Assembly: GCA_002286715.1 (NCBI GenBank)
Contig: NSJX01000002.1
Span: 916,396-980,395, forward strand
Source: Dentipellis sp. KUC8613
Lineage: Eukaryota > Basidiomycota > Agaricomycetes > Russulales > Hericiaceae
Length of the DNA: 64,000 nucleotides
Reading direction: 5' to 3'
Both the position numbers and the translations under genes were made by a program. This document shows positions 13,001 to 23,629 of the stretch, in pieces (positions within the stretch are counted from its first letter, which is position 1; the number at the start of each line of letters is the position of its first letter). The notes under the pieces were generated by a model, which ran no database searches, was not told the DNA's origin, and was given only the letters and a program-made list of their open reading frames with translations.

Positions 13001-13170
13001 TCGCGACGCCGAGCCCGCTGCTCGACGCGCTGGACAACCCGTTCATCGCGTCGAACCCGCATGTCACGAAAAAGCCGGAGGACGTCACGAAGATAGAGAC
13101 GGGCGTGGTGAAGATCGGGCAGACGAGCTTGCATAACCCCGGTGGACGGAGCAGCTGGATTGGTCTTTAG
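10064..13170 (+). CDS. PRMT5: Type II protein arginine methyltransferase, PRMT5 (Skb1/Hsl7)
   Basis: Twelve exons (10064-10385, 10448-10533, 10675-11083, 11146-11312, 11370-11555, 11607-11684, 11737-11780, 11827-11949, 12001-12176, 12233-12478, 12542-12741, 12805-13170) join to 800 aa. The N-terminal TIM-barrel region has [17 protein letters not shown]. The Rossmann fold has the SAM-binding VAGAGRG near residues 435-441. The double-E catalytic loop [19 protein letters not shown] carries Glu507 and Glu516, spaced nine apart as in human PRMT5. It ends in SSWIGL, like the family's SYTIGL. PRMT5 makes symmetric dimethylarginine on histones and Sm proteins and regulates mitosis in yeasts. An insertion rich in Asp/Pro/Ala sits near residues 720-770. 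The 57-nt intron at 11313-11369 is free of stops and divisible by three. Confidence 0.95.
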
Positions 13171-13366
13171 TTTTCTCTCTCAAGGTGTAGCGTGTAGCCA
13201 ACGATGTGTCATTAGTGTAGAGATATGCATACGGGAAGCAACGGGAATCACGATCTCCATTCAGTGTGGTCTCGTTGTCTTGCTGAGTTTCTTGAGAGAC
13301 CTTGTTGGGTCTCTCGCTGGTGCCTTACGTTCATCGAGACAAAAAACTGCGGAGGAAAAATTCAAG

Positions 13367-13454
13367 TCCCTCAAGCCGGGATCGAACCAGCGACCTCAAG
13401 ATTACAATGTTTTCCAATTACAGTCTCGCGCTCTTCCAACTGAGCTATCGAGGG
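13367..13454 (-). tRNA. tRNA-Tyr(GTA): tRNA-Tyr (anticodon GTA) with a 15-nt intron
   Basis: On the minus strand the acceptor stem CCCTCGA pairs with TTGAGGG, the D arm has GCTCAGTTGGAAGAGC (A box), and the T arm is GCTGG-TTCGATC-CCGGC (B box). The anticodon stem CGAGA/TCTTG closes the loop CTGTAA-A with GTA at 13421-13419. A 15-nt intron (13417-13403) sits one base 3' of the anticodon, the normal place for nuclear tRNA introns; tRNA-Tyr is commonly intron-bearing. The discriminator base is A. Confidence 0.95.
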
Positions 13455-13512
13455 AACAGGAGAGATAGCCAATAAATATATACGAGTAGAAAAAGGGCGC
13501 CGGAGTGGATCC

Positions 13513-16257
13513 ATGAGGAGAGAGCGCAGCGGCAGCAGCAGCCTGACCTCCGCCACAGCAGTTTCTGCGATCGAGCCAATGTCACCCGTTCCGACAAGGC
13601 TCGCATTCGTTGTCATCCTGGTCGTGAACTGCGTCCTCTGGTCGAACAGCTCCTTCGGCCGGATATCCCCAGTTCATCATTCCCTGCCGAGCAGCGGTCA
13701 CTTGCTCAAACGCTGGGCGGGCCAAGCCTCACTAAACACGAGCTATTTGGCTACAGAGGAAAAGGTGCGTTGCGTCTTTTTCGTACAGACTACGGTGCGC
13801 TGAGCTGTGTCGTAATCCGCAGTGCCGACCAATAGCTTTCCCGCTAGAGCAGCAGTGCAGGATTGTTTCAGATGTCTGCGACTCATCCAGCACCTTCCTC
13901 TCGATACCCTACCTCCGGTCGTACTTCTGCGCCTCCACGCCCGCACGGCCCTTCGTCTTCGCGTCGCTGCTCGTATGGCTCATCTTCCTCTTCTCGACCC
14001 TAGGCATCAGCGCGTCGGACTTTTTCTGCCCTAATCTCGCGACGCTCGCGCAGCTCCTGGGCTTGGACGAGAATGTCGCGGGCGTCACTTTCCTTGCGTT
14101 CGGGAATGGGAGTCCCGACGTCTTCTCGACGTTTTCGGCTATGCGAGCGAATTCGGGCAGTCTGGCGATAGGAGAGCTGCTGGGAGCTGCGTCGTTCATC
14201 GTATCCTGCGTCGTAGGCTCCATGTGCATTATCAAGCCGTTCCGAGTCAACCGCGGGCCGTTCCTCCGCGACATTGGATTCTTCACGATCGCTGTTGCGC
14301 TGTTCCTACTGATTTTGTGGGACGGCTCGATTCATGCATGGGAAGCTGGACTGCTCGTCGGGCTCTATCTCATCTATGTCTGTGCAGTGGTGCTGGGCAG
14401 CTGGTGGGACCGGAGGCAAGAGCGCATTCGCTTGAGAGACGCACGAGTTCGCAACGAGTATGCTGATGAAGAGCTGCCTCCAGCTCCCTACTACGTTGAA
14501 GAGCCGTATCGTGACGAAAGTGAGCACCAGCTTTAATGGTAGTTGAACGAAATTTGACCAGTGATGCTCAGGCCCCTCTGAGACACCCATGCCTTCCCTT
14601 CAAATTCCTCAGAACTATTCAAGAGCACGAGCAGCATCCCAGCCGGGGCCTCCGCGTCTGGGTCTACAAACGCAACTGCCGCGACGCTCCCGTTCCCGCT
14701 CTCGTTCCCGCTCGCCATCTCCGTCGCCGCACCTCAGCGCAATGCCATCATTCTCGCTGGTCGGTGCATTGGAGTTCCGCCAAGTGATTTCATCTTTGCA
14801 ACATCAAGCCGCAGGATCCTCTCTCGACGTCTTCGAATCACCAATGACTCCGTATCCTGGTGGCCATTACCATAGCCACCGACATCCCTGGTCTCGCCCT
14901 CGGACACCACTCGCTCTCGGCGAAGATGTCAATCCCTTTGACGCATCTCTGGGCGTTCCCCTCAATGATAGATCCCCACAACTGGTGGTCACCGAACCGC
15001 TCCCCGGAGATGCGCCAATGTCGCATTCCGAACCGTTGATCACCATCGAGGGTCCGGACACACCGACAATCCCCACAATATCGCACACCCCCGCATCCCC
15101 TACTTCCGACGCGGACAGCGAGATGCTCTCGATGAAGGCACTGACGCGGCCCCAGCGCATGTTGCGCTTCTGGAGTCGTGCATACCACGTGCTGTTCCCT
15201 ACGCTGCACGACTTCCGCTCGAAGACCTGGATAGGGAAAATCGCTGCGCTGTTTGCGGCGCCTGCGGTCTTTGGGCTGACCCTTACCCTGCCTGTTGTCG
15301 TGACTACGTACAACAGCGCGCACTTCCACGTGGAGAAGTCGCCCGGGAATGACGAGAACCTTATCGCGTTTGAGGAGGAGGGTGTCGAGCGCGCGCTGAT
15401 TGCGGAGGAAGAAGTGCGGGAGGAGATGCACGAGTTGCGATTCAACAAATGGTTGATGGCGGCGCAGTGCGCGCTGGGGCCCTTATTCTGTGTCTCCGTG
15501 TTGTTCAGTATGTTCATCGCCGGTGACTTGTGAGTGGCTTACTGATGATTGCATTGTCAGAAAACACGAAACATGAGGGGTGGTTGCTGCTTGCTGTCGG
15601 GATTGCCGGGATCGCTTCCGGCGCCTTGGTTGCGGTCTTCTCTGACGGAGGCGAGCACCCGACGGCACGGATGGCACGCTGTTCTATGGGATTCCTGGTG
15701 GCAATGGTATGGATCATGGCAATTGCGGACGAAGTCGTTAGTGTCCTCCAGGTATGGCTATGAGGTCTTATGGGTGCCGGCCAATAGCTGACGCACATCT
15801 TATAGACCTTCGGCTTTATCTTCGGCCTGTCTGACGCGATTATTGGCCTCACCATATTCGCCGTCGGAAATTCCCTCGCCGACCTGGTGGCAAACATGAG
15901 CGTTGCTGTAAGCTCTGCCTCTTCACACTGATTACTTACAGTCGCTGACCTGCAGGCCAGGTCTTCGCCCCCATAATGGGATTCTCCGCCTGTTTCGGAG
16001 GCCCGATGCTCAATATGCTGCTCGGAGTCGGGATTTCTGGCTCGTACATCATTCACCAGACGGCCCAGCCGTACAGCCTGCATTTCTCGACGACGCTGCT
16101 CGTGAGCTCGATCGGGCTGCTGTCGCTGCTGCTCGCCACGATGATCTTCATCCCCCTGAACGGGTACTTCCTCCCGCGCTCGTGGGGTTTCTTTTTGATT
16201 TTCGCGTATACCGTGATCATGGTCATTAACATTATTGTCGAGGTGAAGGGCTCGTAG
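13513..16257 (+). CDS. Cation/Ca2+ exchanger of the NCLX (CCX) type
   Basis: Exons 13513-13764, 13823-14519, 14572-15507, 15561-15751, 15806-15907 and 15961-16257 join to 824 aa. The two alpha repeats of the CaCA superfamily are clear: GVTFLAFGNGSPDVFSTFSA in the first half, and GLTIFAVGNSLADLVANMSV with GFSACFGGPMLNMLLGVG in the second. Each lies in a block of about five or six transmembrane helices. A long cytosolic loop (about residues 290-540) is rich in Ser/Pro/Arg (SRSRSRSRSPSPSP). The N-terminus has a signal-anchor-like helix (LAFVVILVVNCVLW). Relatives exchange Na+, Li+ or H+ for Ca2+ in mitochondria or endomembranes; the location here cannot be read. The start is the first in-frame ATG, just 58 bp from the tRNA gene. 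Confidence 0.92.
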
Positions 16258-16717
16258 GGGGTACGGAGGTCCCGGAGCACGTGTTGCTGGTAACATCTAT
16301 GGCTCGAAGAACATTTATTCACGTATAACTGTAGCTAATATGTTCGTATACCTATGTGGACTACACGAAGTCACAAACATAAAAAATACCTCGTCATAAA
16401 CTTCTGACCTGCTTGAGCTTCGCCTTGGCTCTTTCATCCGTCATTTTGGCTGAACGAGCTCCACGGACCGAGGCCGGTGACGTGTAGGGTAACGTACGCC
16501 GAAGGTAGCGCTGAATGGGTTTAATTTTGGAGAAAGGCTCCGCTTCAGGCTCCGCGTTGCTACAAGGCGGTGCGTGGAGCCCGAGCGGGAGCAAGACCAG
16601 GTTCCCTCCGTCGCCGTCGTTTCTCAAGTTCTTACTTACGCCCGTCGTTCCGGTGCACTCTTTTCAAAACTCAACCCTTAGACTAGTCCCGAACCCGTCC
16701 ACTCCCTATTGCCAGCC
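16258..16717. other. Intergenic, promoter of the GPI-protein gene
   Basis: The stretch contains the exchanger 3' end and the promoter and leader of the next gene. I see no further gene. A C/T-rich leader runs up to the ATG at 16718. Confidence 0.4.
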
Positions 16718-17754
16718 ATGAAGACGTTCACCGCCCTCGCTACCCTCGCCGCGCTTGCGCAGGCTGTCGTTGGCCAGCAGCTGACGATCAATACCCCGTG
16801 AGTCTTTGACAGATTATCCTTGGTGTTTTTACGTCTGTGTGCTGAACGCCTGCGAAGCCCTAATGCCGTGTTGTGCGGTACGTTGCTCTCGTGTGCTTTG
16901 TACTGTTATACGTGGAGACTGACACGTAGCCTGTTCCAGAGCCCCTGCAGTTCTCCTGGACCGGTGGAACCGCGCCCTACTTCCTGTCGCTCATCCCCGG
17001 TACGTATCTTCTCGTGACTGTATCAGTCACCCGTATTCAACTGCAACATCTTCACTACCACCAGCTGGCCAGCCCTCTGCTCCTGCGGTGAGTTAAATCC
17101 GTTGTCGCACGATATCGCCCGACTTCTGACGTGTTCCATTTTTTGGGTCTTCGTCGTCTCCAGATCAAGCAGTTCCCTCAGCAGAGTGGCAACAGCTTCA
17201 CCTGGCTCGTTGATCTTCAGGCGAACACCAACTTGTGAGTTCATTGTGCGTTAGTCCCGATCAATGTCTGGGCGCTTACGTTCGATAATTAGCAACATTG
17301 CCCTGAAGGACAGCACGGGCCAGCCTGCGTTCAGTGCCCTCATCACCATCAACTCTGGCACTAACTCTTCGTAAGATCATTGGTATCTGCTTCTTTTGGC
17401 TATCTTCTCATGAAGATTTGCAGCTGCATCAACACTGCCGTCCAGGAAGACGGTGCCACCAGCGGCGGCTCGTGAGTGCCTCCTATTATGTGTGCCAGTG
17501 TTTCTTCTGACAGGAAATATAGTGCTCCCACTAGCGGTGGCGCTGGTGCTACCACGCCCGCCGGCAGCTCTGGCTCTGCTGCCCCCGCTACCTCGGCGTC
17601 GTCTGGTGCCAAGCCCTCTGGCTCTTCCAGCGGTGCTAGCCCTAGCGGCAGCTCCGCCTCGAACAGCAAGAGCAACGCCGCCACGCACAGCTCTGCCAAC
17701 TCGGCCTTCGGCATCGCCGTCGTTATGGGCCTCGTCGGTGCTGCTCTCTTCTAG
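16718..17754 (+). CDS. GPI-anchored Kre9/KNH-like cell-wall protein
   Basis: Eight exons (16718-16797, 16858-16877, 16940-16999, 17065-17087, 17164-17234, 17293-17370, 17424-17471, 17523-17754) join to 203 aa. There is a signal peptide (MKTFTALATLAALAQAVVG), then a KNH-type beta domain with the signature PNAVLCEPLQFSWTGGTAPY and FTWLVDLQANTNFNIALKD and paired Cys residues (LCEP, SSCIN). A Ser/Ala/Gly-rich linker follows, and the C-terminus is a hydrophobic GPI-addition tail (FGIAVVMGLVGAALF). Relatives are abundant in Agaricomycete walls and are linked to beta-1,6-glucan assembly, but direct activity is unproven. Two exons are only 20 and 23 nt, an extreme intron density for such a small gene. 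Confidence 0.88.
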
Positions 17755-18258
17755 ATGTGAAGTTACGTTGGAACGGAGATCTTTTCTGTCATGGCTCTCG
17801 ATAGTTACGCTCGCTTTACACTACGTTCTCTACTCGCCCTGGGCTTGGACTGTCTCATATCGATGTGCTTGATTTAGTCCTGTACATAGTGTGTTTTCTT
17901 CTTACGCGGTCTCAATGGCCATTTGGTTTGCTTGCCAGAACTGCCGCCGGGTGTGTATGTCGTGTCGTGACGTAAGCCCAGAAAGTCTCCGTCGTCGCTG
18001 CGCTCGATGATCGTGGTCGTGCGAAGGGGCCTTTGCATGTGATTCGTGCTGCAGCCAATCAGCGCGCCCGATTGGGACTTGTACGCATCCTGCCTCTTCT
18101 TCTCCCCTTCTTCTCCACGTCTATAATACTCCTGCCTGCCCTCCTGTCTCTTTGTCTTCAACCCCCACCATCGCACGCAACACGTCAATTCAACAGTTTC
18201 AAAAGCCTGATTCGTCTGGATACTCTCGCCTCACACGGTCTTTGATACGGGGTGCAAC
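17755..18258. other. Intergenic region
   Basis: The GPI-gene 3' end is followed by the promoter of the next gene. A C/T-rich tract lies at about 18090-18175, a usual feature upstream of fungal start sites. No gene is seen. Confidence 0.4.
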
Positions 18259-18976
18259 ATGTCTTCACACCTTTCGCGTCATACACTTCGCCAGCTCCGT
18301 TTTGTGCTACCTGGGGCCGCAGTCACGTACTGGCTGAAAACGCCCGAACAACTGCAGCGCGTATGGACGGATGCACAGGGATGGGCGCGGTGCGTGTATT
18401 CCACCAACTCAACTCAACAACAGTGCCAAGCTGACCCCCTGCTTGGATGACCCGCCAGACCGCTCGTCCTCACGTCCTTGATTTCGGGGTTGCTGACGGT
18501 GGTGCTGCTCGTCTACATCCTGCTCATTCCCGTGATTAGGGGCGTGCCGCCAAATGTACGTACTTCTGGTTCCGGGCTGCATATTCTGATAAGACACGGA
18601 ACATTCGCGGTTCTGACGCTTTTGACGCCCTAGTATCGCTCGTGGCGGGAATCTGGGGAGCTGTCATCCATCATACCTGTACGTCTGCGCGTTGAATACC
18701 ATCATTCGGATCCAGTGGGCTCATATATGTGGATGCGGCCGTGCAGGTTCTCACTGCATCGACGATCATCGGCTGGTCATTTCTCTCCTACATTCTCTGC
18801 CGATACTCAAGTCTGGGCTATATCGAAGGGGTCATGGGGTGTACGTCGCTCTTCTCTTCTTTTCTTGCTCCCCGCTCCGCGTTCTCACACCATCCCGTGC
18901 AGCATCAGGGATATATGCGCTCGCGTTCGGCATCATGGGTCTTCTCCCAGCACCGCGAATCAAGCGACCGAATTGA
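18259..18976 (+). CDS. Small integral membrane protein, unknown function
   Basis: Exons 18259-18389, 18459-18555, 18634-18678, 18747-18840 and 18903-18976 join to 146 aa. The N-terminus is basic (MSSHLSRHTLRQLRFVLPG). Three hydrophobic segments follow: LVLTSLISGLLTVVLLVYILLI in part, VLTASTIIGWSFLSYILC, and GIYALAFGIMGLL. The short tail is basic (PRIKRPN), so a membrane protein with three spans is likely. I do not recognise the family. All five exons keep phase and each intron has good GT-AG ends, which supports a real gene. Confidence 0.7.
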
Positions 18977-19403
18977 TCACCCTTCCTCCCCTTTCCCGCC
19001 GTTCTTGATTTACAGTCCGCCCATCTGCAAGCCTCCATGTTATCTGAGCCTACATCGTCCATAGACCGGGGAAGGATTTGTTTGTTTGTGTACTTGATAT
19101 ATATATGGTCGTGTTGATTCTATCCAGGACTTGTATTCCTGCACCGTGGCGTGGCACTATTGGCTTGACGTGAATTTGTATACCACCGGACTGGGGCTGC
19201 ATTAATCCAAGAAGTGGTTGAGACAGATTTACAGATAAATGGACCAGGATACAGAGACGACATTCCACAGGGGTAAGGCTACGAAATGGGCAAGAGGGGA
19301 AAAAGACAAACAGAGCAAGCAAACCGGTATACATTACCATCTATCATATTACAACAGCTTTGTCCGTGAATCATCTTACACCACCAGGACATGTACGTGC
19401 GGG
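18977..19403. other. Intergenic between convergent genes
   Basis: This holds the 3' flanks of the small membrane protein (+) and the Q-rich protein (-). It is AT-rich in parts (TATATATA near 19099) and has no recognisable gene. Confidence 0.4.
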
Positions 19404-20605
19404 TTAGAACGATGGGGCAGGCCAGTCAGGGAGATTGTTGAGCGCGGCATTGCAGGATTCGCGGACACGCCGTTTGGAGGCGACGTCGCCGGAATGCCTG
19501 TACCCAGTGAACACCTCGTTCATCTGGAAGTACGACGCCGCGACCGAATCTATGCGGCGTGATCCTCAGCATTCGTCTAAAAGAATAGAAAACCGATGGA
19601 CACGCACCGACGTTAGACTCTGCCTCTTTGTACAACTACAGAGCATCTCGTCAATCGACCACAAACATCTACGGAAAACAATCAGCCGCTTACCCCGTTC
19701 AGCCTCTCCATCTCCTGCGCCTGCTGCTGCTGGTACCCATACTGCTGCTGCCCATACCCATACCCCCCATACGCGTTCTGCGTCTGCCCGCCGAAGAACC
19801 CGCCCGCGGCGCCGACCGTGCCGCCCATGACCCGTATCCGCGCCTCGACCTCCCTTTTGCGGAGCTCCCACGCGTCCTTGAGCGCATCGAACGCATTCAG
19901 CGCCTGCTTCCACGTCACCGCGTCCCAGCTCTCGAGCTCGCTCTTGTGCGAGTGGATGAACGTGCGGGGGTGGTCGGGCCGGAAGCCGCCCGCGCTGGAG
20001 GGGGCGGGTGCAGCGCCCGCGCCCGCGCCCGCGGACGTGGGCGAGCCGGGGAACTGTGTGCTCGGAGACGTCGGGTTACCGAGCTGCGAGTACGGGTCGA
20101 ACTGTGCGAGGCTCGAGTTGCCGCCGTAGGGCTGGGGCTGCTGCTGTTGCTGCTGGGCGTATCCGTACCCGCCGTATCCCTGCTGTGGGTAGCCGGTATA
20201 TTGCTGCTGCTGCTGCTGTTGCTGCTGTTGATAGGAGGGATAGCCCGTCTGTTGTGCTGTTATTTGCTGGCCAAAAGAGCTGGTCGGCTGGAAGCCCGTA
20301 GGGCTCGAGGGCTGCGCGTATCCCGTCTGCTGCGCACTGACGCCCCACTGCGAACTCGGATTTGTGTACCCCTGCGGCATCTGCGCTTGCTGCTGGAATC
20401 CGCCTGGATATCCGGTCTGATTGCTCGCCACGAAGCCTGAATTTGCCGTGCCATACCCCGATCCCGGTGTGCCGGATTGCGTCTGCAGCCACGATGCGTA
20501 CTGCGGGTTTGTGGGCGAGGGTGCTTGGTTGGGCCCGATGTTGGGAAAGCGGGAGGTGACGCTCGTTGTGCGATCGAGGAAGGGGTTGTTGGAGATGTCG
20601 GCCAT
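19404..20605 (-). CDS. Gln-rich low-complexity protein with an NPF motif
   Basis: Exons 20605-19694, 19635-19608 (28 nt) and 19549-19404 join to 361 aa. The N-terminus has NNPF, the core of EH-domain ligands. About 200 residues of Gln/Tyr/Gly/Pro-rich sequence follow, with poly-Gln runs and repeated QQTGY units, a composition like prion-like domains. A conserved-looking helical block comes next (PRTFIHSHKSELESWDAVTW, then a coiled coil KDAWELRKREVEARI). The C-terminal exon encodes YFQMNEVFTGYRHSGDVASK and NNLPDWPAPSF. The 28-nt exon is needed to keep phase between the two larger ones. I do not know the family; a role in endocytic or RNP assemblies is only suggested by composition and the NPF motif. 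Confidence 0.72.
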
Positions 20606-20898
20606 GGGGAGGGTGGAGAGGAGAGGAAAACGAGGCAGACAAGTACAGCGATGGTCAGGCTCGGTGCAGTGTGCAAGTACTCCTCACACCGGCTGCCCCG
20701 CATCGGATCCACGTGCCGATGACGCGCCTCCGGGTAACTCAGCTTTCAGGCCCTCTGCGGTTCCCAGTGTCCCAGATAACATGAACTGCACTTCGTGTGT
20801 GTGTAACCTACAGTCAGCATCTACATACAACTACTATATGTATACGGAGTCCGACGGTCCCAAAGAACCACAGATAAAAATACACTGCGCCCTATAGA

Positions 20899-22812
20899 TT
20901 AGTTGTTCGAGGTCCCATTGCTATTGCAAAGTCCGGGGTACATCCGCTGCGAAGGGTCTTGCGGTATCCAGCCGCCTTCCAGCCCCTTCTGATAACTCCA
21001 CTCGTCTGCATTCTCAGCCTGTCGTGCAAAGGAAAGGGGGAAGAAGTCAGCCGCTATATAAAGCCCTGGGTGGCATTTTTAGCTCGAGCGCTTACCTTCC
21101 AAGTCCAGTATATCCACCCTTGGACGCTCTCGCCGATCTCGACCTGCACCTCCCAATACCTATTGGCGCGGATGATTAGCAAGTGTCATGACGCATCGTA
21201 TACGAGACACGTACTTTCTTAGGAAAGCCTTGTAGGAGCTTGAGAAGGTGCTCATATCGCCCGTGAACCCTTGGCAGGACCCGAATGCAGGATTACCGTC
21301 GCCGAAAGTCCCATCCCATCTTGCTCCCATCCCGCGTCCATTTAGCCATTGCGCACAGTCCGTGATCGCGGTGGACCATTCGCCAGTAACGGTCCATATG
21401 TTAGAATTCGCGAAGTTCGCCAACGTAGGTAGAAGCGTGCAGGCGAACTAACGGGCGCACCGGTGTTATAACTGAGAACACGGCCAAAGATTGAGGGAAC
21501 TTACAGAGATGTGCTGGTCTTGGGATCGAGCGAGCTCGCCATCACTGAAGATTTGGTACTCGTGCTAAACGACATGATTAGTTCGGGAATGGCTGTAAAA
21601 AGACGAAGGGGAGAGCTCACGTAGTCCATGAGCACACCTTGCGCAGACGGCGAGGTCAAGAAGTTGGTCCAACTCTAGAGAACACAAAAGAGTTGAATTG
21701 CGCGCAGTGGAGACGGAAGAAATTCACTTACCTGAACGCCAAGAAACGCATCTCCAATCATAACCTTCACCGTCTGCCCCGCCGCATCCCTCACCGTATT
21801 ATACCCATCTTGCCAAAACTGCCTCACCGCACTCGCCCAATTGTCCCCTCTAAACCCCGCCGCCTCATTCAACAACTCCACCACATCTACCATCCCACCA
21901 ATCTGCTCCGAGATCGTATTCAGGACGTCCAGCGTACGTGAGATGTTCGCCGGGTTCACGCCCCATACCGGGTTGTTCGTGCGCTGACCTGAGTTGTCGT
22001 ACCCATTCTGCGAGCCCGGTGCACCATGGAGATCAATGATGACGTGAATAGAGTTGTTGCGTGCCCAGTTGAGGGCTTTGAGGAGGTACGGCCAGGCGCC
22101 GGGAATGTATGGCGCGACGGACTGGTTTGTGGGAACAGACCAGTAGCCGACGGGTATCCTGCAGTAATAGCGCGTTACCAACAACAGTCACAGTTGGAGT
22201 GGCGTAAAAATACCGACCTGACGTGTGTCAAACCTGCTTTGGCCATCTGCGCGAAGTCGTCGGCCGTTATCCATGTCGCCCAGTGCTCCTGCAGTGTGGC
22301 AAGAGCAGAGTCGAACTCCTGGAACTGGCCAAACGTGAATTCATCTACGATGTCTGTGTTGTTCGTGTTCTGAAATATGCTCGGTGTTATCCACGGCTAC
22401 GGTAACATGTTAGTCAAGGATTCCGGAGCCGCAGAGCTGAGCATGCGCACCTCGAGCACGAACCATCCTCCTCTTCAATCTCTACTCTCAGTCTTCACGC
22501 AATCACGACTCATGGCGAGACCACTCACAAATTTACACCCCTAATGGGTTGCTTTCCATACTGAAACGCCGCCACAGGAGGAAAGGATGGCGAGGTCGCA
22601 TTCGAGCCAGACCCGGAGCCAGAGCCGGTCCCCGAATTTGAAGTCCCGTTCCCCGAGGGGGGATTCACGGGCTGCGGGACGCTCGGCATCGACGGCGCAC
22701 CATCTGCATTCAGGACCAATCTGCACTGCTGAGCAGCCCCGACGTTATCCGCGAAGCCTATCGCCACCGCGAGCGCGCCAAGCCCAAGCGAGCAGGCGCG
22801 TGCAGATCGCAT
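20899..22812 (-). CDS. Secreted GH5 exo-beta-1,3-glucanase
   Basis: Nine exons (22812-22529, 22472-22451, 22396-22218, 22158-21732, 21674-21621, 21564-21505, 21447-21215, 21159-21096, 21018-20899) join to 480 aa. An N-terminal hydrophobic segment ([17 protein letters not shown]) could be a signal peptide or anchor. It is followed by a Gly/Ser/Thr linker and the GH5 (Exg-type) barrel: [43 protein letters not shown]. The acid/base is Glu260 in [11 protein letters not shown] and the nucleophile is Glu365 in WTVTGEWS. In relatives the acid motif is usually NEP; here it is NEA. The enzyme trims beta-1,3-glucan in the wall. Exon 2 is just 22 nt and encodes GGWFVLE. Confidence 0.93.
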
Positions 22813-23629
22813 CCAGGGATTTGTTATCCAAGCGTCAAGGGGGCTAGTACTTGGTGTTGACAGGAAGAGCTAGAGAAGCACGGAGGGGAGGCGCACGAGG
22901 ACTTGCACGCCTAAAATAAGGCCTCGGGGCACAGGCACTGCGAGGCGGGGCGAGGGGTGGACACAGGAAAGGATACGGCGGCCGCTTTGCGAAAGATCTG
23001 GGGTTTGACGACCGCGCCGCACGGCTGCAATGCGCTGGGAAGCTCTTGTACGCGAGACGAGCGGCATGGCGCAGAGAAAACTGCACGGCCGAGCGTCCCG
23101 GCAACACGTGGTGACCGCATTACCTTGATGGGCCGAACTGGGGACAGAAAAGCCCTCTCCGACGGCGACACGTCGGTAGTAGAGTGTGCCATAGATAGCT
23201 CTCGTTGTGATTTGTCGTGAAGACGTGCGGTATTGCTGGTTGGAGACAATCGTTTGTGCACTAGTAAGGGAGGTAAAGAGGAGATGTGAGCTGATATGAT
23301 GGCGGTACTAAGCAGCGCACGCCACGTTCTTAGACACCTTCCTAATCCAGCCACGCCCAGCCGCCGAGTCCACCAGCTGCTCGCCTTCCTATTACCTCGT
23401 GGTTCCATGCACGATACAATGAATGTGCTCAAGACGAAGACACAGAGAGCTATACATGTAAAGCATAATTCTCATATTACAGACATAACTACAGATGCAT
23501 GAAAGTACAACAGAAACAGAACTTCCTCAGATGAAGGTGACAAAGTACATAGCGCGAGAACCGATAGGAGACAAGATGTAGGAGACAAGGAAAGTCCGTA
23601 ATGCGGAGCGTACCGTACCGTGAAGATAC
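22813..23629. other. 0.8-kb intergenic region upstream of the glucanase
   Basis: This holds the glucanase promoter (leftward) and the 3' flank of the membrane-protein gene at 23630. Several frames are open by composition only. No RNA gene or repeat is seen. Confidence 0.4.

Noticed and set aside
12690..13134. Long frames on both strands inside the last PRMT5 exon
   Set aside because: They are shadows of the GC-rich, charged insertion of PRMT5 and differ in frame from the conserved sequence.
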